Below, piece after piece: positions 33,987 through 37,426 of a stretch of 37,426 nucleotides of DNA. Each line of letters starts with the position of its first letter. The stretch's first letter is position 1. The position numbers and the translations under genes are program-made. The notes beneath the pieces are model-generated. The model ran no database searches and had not been told where the DNA came from. It worked only from the letters and a program-made list of their open reading frames with translations. The DNA comes from an uncultured Lachnospiraceae bacterium (GTDB lineage: Bacteria; Bacillota; Clostridia; Lachnospirales; Lachnospiraceae). The stretch lies in contig CAMWLG010000031.1 of assembly GCA_947175035.1 (NCBI GenBank), positions 1 through 37,426 on the forward strand. Reading direction: 5' to 3'.

Positions 33987-34554
33987 ATGTCCTGCCTCTC
34001 GAATATTTTGCAATGATGCACATCATCACCGCTACACATCCAGCCAAAATCATGATTCTGAATTTTAATACCCTGCTTTCCACTCCGGTATTAGGAACCG
34101 TTCCAAATGAATTCTTTGATAAAGTGAAGGTCAAGCTTTTACCGGATAGCAACTCTTTCAGCTCATCCTTTGACATATTTTGTACCTTGCCGATTCTTGT
34201 ATAGCTATAACTATTGGAGCCATAAAATACACAAAGCGTGTCAGAATTATATAACAGGACATCGCCCGCCTGAGCCGTTATGGACGTATCATCTGATGGA
34301 AGTGATGTTCCCAAGCTTCCATATTGTTCAAACCCATTTCTGGTCATATTGATCGTTAGATCGCCTGTGGCAAGCATTTCGTTCAGCTTCTGTGTTGCCG
34401 CATTATCAACCATCTTTACTTTTATTTGTTTTCCGCCAGCACTGATATAGAAAACACTATCATCTGTATCTGCCGCATAAGCATTGGTTGTGGCACAAAC
34501 TGCGGCTAACATTAGTATGATTATCAAATTAACTAATTTCTTACCAAATTTCAT
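33973..34554 (-). CDS. Cell-wall-anchored cyclophilin-like protein with VPNTG sorting signal
   Basis: A 193-residue exported protein. The start at 34554 has AGGAG 7 bases upstream and gives a signal peptide (1-28, cleavage after AYA). Residues 40-150 match the cyclophilin-like fold family: KQIKVKMVDNAATQKLNEML, QAGDVLLYNSDTLCVFYG, then SYSYTRIGKVQ. The C-terminus is a sorting signal: VPNTG (153-157), a hydrophobic span (164-182) and the basic tail KYSRGRTFAKK. It should be anchored to the wall by the sortase B encoded immediately downstream. The role of the fold is unknown; it is not a classical prolyl isomerase by visible motifs. Confidence 0.88.
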   Translation of the reverse strand: MKFGKKLVNLIIILMLAAVCATTNAYAADTDDSVFYISAGGKQIKVKMVDNAATQKLNEMLATGDLTINMTRNGFEQYGSLGTSLPSDDTSITAQAGDVLLYNSDTLCVFYGSNSYSYTRIGKVQNMSKDELKELLSGKSLTFTLSKNSFGTVPNTGVESRVLKFRIMILAGCVAVMMCIIAKYSRGRTFAKK

Positions 34555-34592
34555 TTGAAGTCTCCTAATTCGAATACAGCCAAAGATAGTAC

Positions 34593-34620
34593 TTGTATTT
34601 TCTCTGTTACCTGATACAAT
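34593..34620 (+). promoter_or_regulatory. Candidate promoter of the flavin reductase/lipoprotein pair
   Basis: TTGTAT (34593-34598), a 16-base spacer, then TACAAT (34615-34620). Its -10 overlaps that of the divergent sortase operon promoter. Confidence 0.45.
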
Positions 34621-34647
34621 TATATGTATGAACGCAAGTTCTGTCAA
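34619..34647 (-). promoter_or_regulatory. Consensus sigma-A promoter of the sortase operon
   Basis: Minus-strand TTGACA (34647-34642), a 17-base spacer, then TATAAT (34624-34619): a full match to consensus at both hexamers. The leader to the ATG at 34554 would be about 58 bases. Confidence 0.8.
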
Positions 34648-34672
34648 TCATGTATAAAAAGAGGTAATCATT

Positions 34673-35236
34673 ATGAGAAAGAAGCTCGACATTACAGAAG
34701 GCATCTTCCCGATGCCGGTATTGCTGGTAGCGACTTACAATGAGGATGGCAGCGTTAATGTGATGAATGCGGCATGGGGAACTATGCAGGAGAGAGACAA
34801 GGTCGCTCTCAACTTGACGGAGACACACAAGACAGTGAAAAATATCAAGGCAGCCGGCGCATTTACAGTAAGCATTGCCGATGCAGCTCATGTGATTGAA
34901 GCAGACTATTTTGGCGTCGTGTCAGGCAACAGCGTTGCAAATAAGTTTGAAAACAGCGGGCTTACCGCAAGCAAAGCCGAAATGGTGAACGCACCGGTGA
35001 TCAACGAATTTCCACTCTGCTTAGAGTGTGAGTTTATTGAATATCAAAACGGAGAATATGGCTGTGGCGTGATCGGCAAAGTAGTAAATGTGACAGCAGA
35101 TGAAAGCGTTATGGTGAATGGCAAAGTCGATATGTCTCTGGTAAATGCCATCGCATTTGACCCGTACACACATGGTTACTATAAGGTAAACGAACGCGTG
35201 GGAGAAGCGTTCAAAGACGGTTTACAGCTCAAGTGA
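34673..35236 (+). CDS. Flavin reductase-like / flavoredoxin-family protein
   Basis: A 187-residue FMN-binding split-barrel protein. The family pattern is clear: PMPVLLVATYNEDGSVNVMN, AAWGTMQERDKVALNLTETH, KTVKNIKAAGAFTVSIAD and SGNSVANKFENSGL, the last typical of the flavoredoxin group. Such proteins bind FMN and carry electrons or reduce flavin with NAD(P)H in the cytoplasm. GAGGTAATC lies upstream of the ATG. It is divergent from the sortase operon and 30 bases upstream of a lipoprotein gene, with which it probably forms a transcript. Confidence 0.92.
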   Translation: MRKKLDITEGIFPMPVLLVATYNEDGSVNVMNAAWGTMQERDKVALNLTETHKTVKNIKAAGAFTVSIADAAHVIEADYFGVVSGNSVANKFENSGLTASKAEMVNAPVINEFPLCLECEFIEYQNGEYGCGVIGKVVNVTADESVMVNGKVDMSLVNAIAFDPYTHGYYKVNERVGEAFKDGLQLK

Positions 35237-35266
35237 GTTCGAAGGATAAAAGGAAGGATTAGGGTT

Positions 35267-35917
35267 ATGAAAAAGAAATTAGGGTTTTTGTGTGTTTTTT
35301 TAATGATAATTCTTTCATCGTGTGGTTCAAAAAAAGATGAGAAAATTGAGCAATACAAAAGTGAGACACATAATTCAGAACAAACTATTAGTGATGTAGC
35401 CCAAGAAGAATTGGAACAAATTGACCAAACAGAAAATGATAGCGAGGCAGTATTGCAAGAGAGGGATGCAAATAACCCTGTAGTAGTTGGAGAGAGTGTT
35501 AATATTAAGTATTTAGATTATTTATATAATAAAAAATCGGATGGCTCTCCCTGTATTGTAGAGTGCAATATTACTTTCAAATCTTATGACAAAGATGCTG
35601 GTGTAGTTTGTTTGAATTATGAAATTGTGTCAAGTGAAACGAGTGAAGCAGTACATGTGGATGATAAAATGTCCAGTTTGATATATGCATTAGTAGATGA
35701 AAATATGACAAAAAGCTTTGTTCAAAGTGATGGAGTTTATAGAGAAGATACAGGTAGTTCGCTGATTAGTGTTTACGAAACGGGAAATGTAGATTGTTGT
35801 ATAAATGTCAGCAATAAAAATTTTCTGCAAATTATCTATTCGCCACCAACCGAAGATAATATAAGCGGTAAAAATCAATTTTATTCAGAAAATACTCTTT
35901 GGTTTGAATTAAAATAA
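35267..35917 (+). CDS. Putative lipoprotein of unknown function
   Basis: A 216-residue exported lipoprotein. MKKKLGFLCVFLMIILSSCG is a type II signal peptide with lipobox LSSC and lipidation at Cys19. An acidic, Gln/Glu-rich linker (about 25-70) leads to a beta-rich domain of unknown type (YLDYLYNKKSDGSPCIVECN, then GVVCLNYEIVSSETS). The A+T-rich codon use differs from the flavin reductase gene just upstream. It ends 8 bases before a strong terminator hairpin. No function can be assigned. Confidence 0.85.
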   Translation: MKKKLGFLCVFLMIILSSCGSKKDEKIEQYKSETHNSEQTISDVAQEELEQIDQTENDSEAVLQERDANNPVVVGESVNIKYLDYLYNKKSDGSPCIVECNITFKSYDKDAGVVCLNYEIVSSETSEAVHVDDKMSSLIYALVDENMTKSFVQSDGVYREDTGSSLISVYETGNVDCCINVSNKNFLQIIYSPPTEDNISGKNQFYSENTLWFELK

Positions 35918-35924
35918 TGAATTA

Positions 35925-35974
35925 AGAATACTAAAAAGGCAAATTATTAATCCGCCTTTTTAGTATTCTTTTTT
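35925..35974 (+). terminator. Rho-independent terminator after the lipoprotein gene
   Basis: AGAATACTAAAAAGGC (35925-35940) pairs perfectly with GCCTTTTTAGTATTCT (35954-35969), and the run of T at 35969-35974 follows. It is a strong terminator for the plus-strand pair. It overlaps the ghost end of the duplicated segment on the minus strand. Confidence 0.92.
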
Positions 35975-36042
35975 GTCGGTTTAGGGATTTCCAAACTCAT
36001 GGCAGCTTCCATTCCTCCGACACTCATCGTCATTACAAGCAC
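35971..36042 (-). pseudogene. Out-of-frame duplicate of the 3' part of the neighbouring gene
   Basis: These 72 bases match 36129-36200 at 65 positions (about 90%), offset by 158 bases. On the minus strand they would encode VLVMTMSVGGMEAAMSLEIP, then KPTKKNTKKAD and a stop. Compare VLVMTMSIGGMETTMSLEIS, then KPTK in the intact gene. Because 158 is not a multiple of three, and the intact gene stops at 36042, the copy is not translated in frame. It is either the lost original C-terminus after a frameshift or a decayed tandem duplication. Confidence 0.8.
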
Positions 36043-36530
36043 TAATTTGACATTTCATCCGATACCATATCATTTTCAGCAGTAGGCGCCTGATTATCGG
36101 TATCCTGCCTTGAAGTTTCATTCGGTGCTTTTGTCGGTTTAGAGATTTCCAAACTCATGGTGGTTTCCATTCCCCCGATACTCATGGTCATTACAAGCAC
36201 TCTTGAACCGTCCGGTTTCACAATGATTTCCGTTTTTGATTCGGATTCCTGACCCACTGCCTGCTCTGATTCCTCATCTGATAAAACCCTTTCATCATTA
36301 TGCCCGCTCTTTTTGAACCAGTCCTCCCAACCGGAAACATTTTTAACAACACTACCCATACTGTGGTAAACATCCAACACCGAAGCTTGGCGCGTTGTGT
36401 TAGCTGACTGCTTTTTGTATCTAATCCCTTCTAAAGCAGTATGATCAAAATCTTTTCCGGATGTATTTCTTGTTGTTTTCTTTACCTCATACCTCATCAA
36501 AGAATTTGAAGTAATTCCACCAATGCTCAT
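36042..36530 (-). CDS. Hypothetical protein with MSIGGI N-terminus
   Basis: A 162-residue hydrophilic protein starting MSIGGITSNSLMRYEVKKTT, with GGAGGG upstream. The middle contains SGWEDWFKKSGH, and near the C-terminus IVKPDGSRVLVMTMSIGGME is followed by a Thr/Asn/Asp-rich tail. There is no signal peptide or membrane span. Its N-terminus (M-S-I-G-G-I, then basic and NTSGKDF) resembles that of the next gene upstream (M-G-I-N-G-I, then basic and NVSGTSF), so they share a leader-like module. The stop lies at the edge of a partial duplicate of its own 3' region. Function unknown. Confidence 0.75.
   Translation of the reverse strand: MSIGGITSNSLMRYEVKKTTRNTSGKDFDHTALEGIRYKKQSANTTRQASVLDVYHSMGSVVKNVSGWEDWFKKSGHNDERVLSDEESEQAVGQESESKTEIIVKPDGSRVLVMTMSIGGMETTMSLEISKPTKAPNETSRQDTDNQAPTAENDMVSDEMSN
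36129..36200 (-). repeat. In-gene copy of the 158-bp-offset direct repeat
   Basis: The intact counterpart of 35971-36042, lying inside the 36042-36530 gene; 65 of 72 bases agree. Confidence 0.8.
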
Positions 36531-36566
36531 TTTTCAAACCCTCCATTGTCATCAATTATTTTAATG

Positions 36567-36592
36567 GCGGCTCCTCTGTCAGTCAGAGCCGC
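36567..36592 (-). terminator. Hairpin between the two related hypothetical genes
   Basis: GCGGCTC (36567-36573) pairs with GAGCCGC (36586-36592). On the minus strand only a weak A/T stretch follows, so it could be a terminator or an attenuating structure between the two genes. Confidence 0.4.
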
Positions 36593-36628
36593 TTCTGCTC
36601 TCTTGCAATAAGTCCGAGCAGTTCACCT

Positions 36629-37171
36629 TTATTTCCTGATCATGAAATCCCAATATGCCTGCATACTATATTGGTAATATGCCGCAGCCTCTTTCCGGCT
36701 CAGCAGCTTCATGTCACTTATGGCATTCTTGAACATATCCATGAAATCCCGTCTGTCATTCAATCCCATGTCCCCTGTCCCCATCGGAAGGGAACTAAAG
36801 CCATTCCGCTTCTCCACGCCCGTATATGCTTCTAATGCCCTCATCTCTACGATTGTCGCAAATTTCGGATTAATCTTGTTGATATGTATGGTCTGCTCAA
36901 ATTCATCCCCTTTTTCATCAATCCCCTTTGCAATCACAGTTGGATCATCTTCTGTTGAATTTTCCGCATATTTGATGTAAAAAGATAATCCAGTTCCGTT
37001 ACCACCAGAATACAGCATATCGTCCGTTTTCATATAGACAGTGTGACCTTTTTTCCCTGCCATATTGTTCATCTGCTCCGCAAAACTCGTTCCTGACACA
37101 TTTTGCCGCGTCCTTTTTGTTGTATCCCCTGCCATTGGGTAGCCTGCTGTTCCTATTCCATTAATACCCAT
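36629..37171 (-). CDS. Hypothetical protein with MGINGI N-terminus
   Basis: A 180-residue hydrophilic protein starting MGINGIGTAGYPMAGDTTKR, with GGAGG upstream in a leader very like that of the following gene. Residues 40-110 look beta-rich (LSFYIKYAENSTEDDPTVIA, then INPKFATIVEMRALEAYTGV). The C-terminus is helical and aromatic (LLSRKEAAAYYQYSMQAYWD). No signal peptide or membrane span is seen. It is likely in one transcript with the 36042-36530 gene. I recall multi-copy families with such starts in Lachnospiraceae but cannot name one; function unknown. Confidence 0.78.
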   Translation of the reverse strand: MGINGIGTAGYPMAGDTTKRTRQNVSGTSFAEQMNNMAGKKGHTVYMKTDDMLYSGGNGTGLSFYIKYAENSTEDDPTVIAKGIDEKGDEFEQTIHINKINPKFATIVEMRALEAYTGVEKRNGFSSLPMGTGDMGLNDRRDFMDMFKNAISDMKLLSRKEAAAYYQYSMQAYWDFMIRK

Positions 37172-37313
37172 TTTCCAATTCCTCCATTATCACTGTTTAT
37201 AAAACGTTTTTGAACTGGTATTCGTTCTATCTTAGCATTGTCCTTTGTCCTATTAAGCAGATTATCTGCCTTATTCGGCAATCCTCCGATCTTCCCATCG
37301 GGCGTCAAAATTT

Positions 37314-37426
37314 TTATTTTATTAAAGAAACATTAGCTTCTTCATTGGATTTTCTTAACATTTCTTCCATAGCTTTCACATATTCATCAAATGTCATAAC
37401 CACAGAAGATCCCACAAAACTATAAA
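37314..37426 (-). CDS. Partial hypothetical protein at the right edge
   Basis: The minus-strand frame entering from the right edge encodes about 36 residues, ending VVMTFDEYVKAMEEMLRKSN then EEANVSLIK before a TAA at 37314-37316. Its helical, charged character suggests the C-terminus of a real protein, possibly the gene upstream of the two related hypothetical genes. Only the fragment is available, so the call is weak. Confidence 0.4.
   Translation of the reverse strand, partial: YSFVGSSVVMTFDEYVKAMEEMLRKSNEEANVSLIK

Noticed and set aside
33987..34013. Earlier TTG start for the sortase gene
   Set aside because: No ribosome site; the TTG at 33986 has GAGAGG at good spacing.
37210..37425. Plus-strand open frame of 71 codons at the right edge
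   Set aside because: No ribosome site, low-complexity hydrophobic reading, and it lies opposite a more protein-like minus-strand frame.
1..37426. CRISPR arrays, tRNA or rRNA genes, riboswitches
   Set aside because: No regularly spaced repeats, cloverleaf signatures or conserved RNA motifs were recognised on either strand.

Overview
The window looks like a chromosomal segment of a gut-type Firmicute, most likely in the Lachnospiraceae (Clostridia). The reasons are strong GGAGG ribosome sites, sigma-A promoters of the TTGACA/TATAAT type, AT-rich intergenic DNA, Gram-positive lipoproteins, a class B sortase, and families common in that group (DUF4143 ATPase, Rpn-type nuclease, DUF1349, FIST-GGDEF). 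I saw no rRNA, tRNA, CRISPR array, intact IS element or prophage. The species assignment is inference.

Left part (1-9.4 kb): a cut-off retropepsin-like protease gene overlaps a small partner gene. A decayed Nudix gene follows, then an overlapping araC-clpP pair, a hemerythrin/CheX-like/receiver protein, and a three-gene operon ending in a GNAT. A G+C-rich gene encodes a HelD-type helicase whose C-terminus looks like the N-terminal domain of a GH31 glycosidase. DUF2164 and XRE-membrane genes come next.

Middle part (9.4-20.6 kb): a hybrid sensor kinase gene is followed by a sugar-binding lipoprotein gene with no transporter permease nearby. A carbamoyltransferase-family enzyme and an Rpn-type PD-(D/E)XK nuclease follow. 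Next is a compact five-gene operon (15793-20504): an SPFH protein with three zinc ribbons, a four-TM protein, a zinc-ribbon protein, a coiled-coil protein with a C-terminal membrane hairpin, and a 54-residue acidic protein. This operon is the best candidate for a poorly described multi-component membrane system. It partly recalls the Bacillus subtilis ydjFGHI locus but has no PspA.

Right part (20.6-37.4 kb): carB lies downstream of a signalling cluster read in the same direction (soluble PAS kinase, two receiver-HD-GYP proteins, an orphan HPt). One HD-GYP protein has intact motifs and the other is degenerate. Further right are DUF1349 and GNAT genes, an unknown gene, a DUF4143 ATPase with a large perfect inverted repeat over its promoter, a FIST-GGDEF cyclase, and a two-gene sortase B/substrate operon. 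The substrate is a cyclophilin-like protein with a VPNTG sorting signal. Divergent from that operon are a flavin reductase and a lipoprotein. At the end are two related small genes of unknown function, one followed by an out-of-frame partial duplication of itself.

The common theme is signalling: two histidine kinases, receiver proteins, an orphan HPt, and both synthesis (GGDEF) and breakdown (HD-GYP) of cyclic di-nucleotides. Most genes sit in short operons with their own consensus promoters, given below. Where an upstream start lacked a ribosome site and an internal one had it, I chose the internal start and said so.
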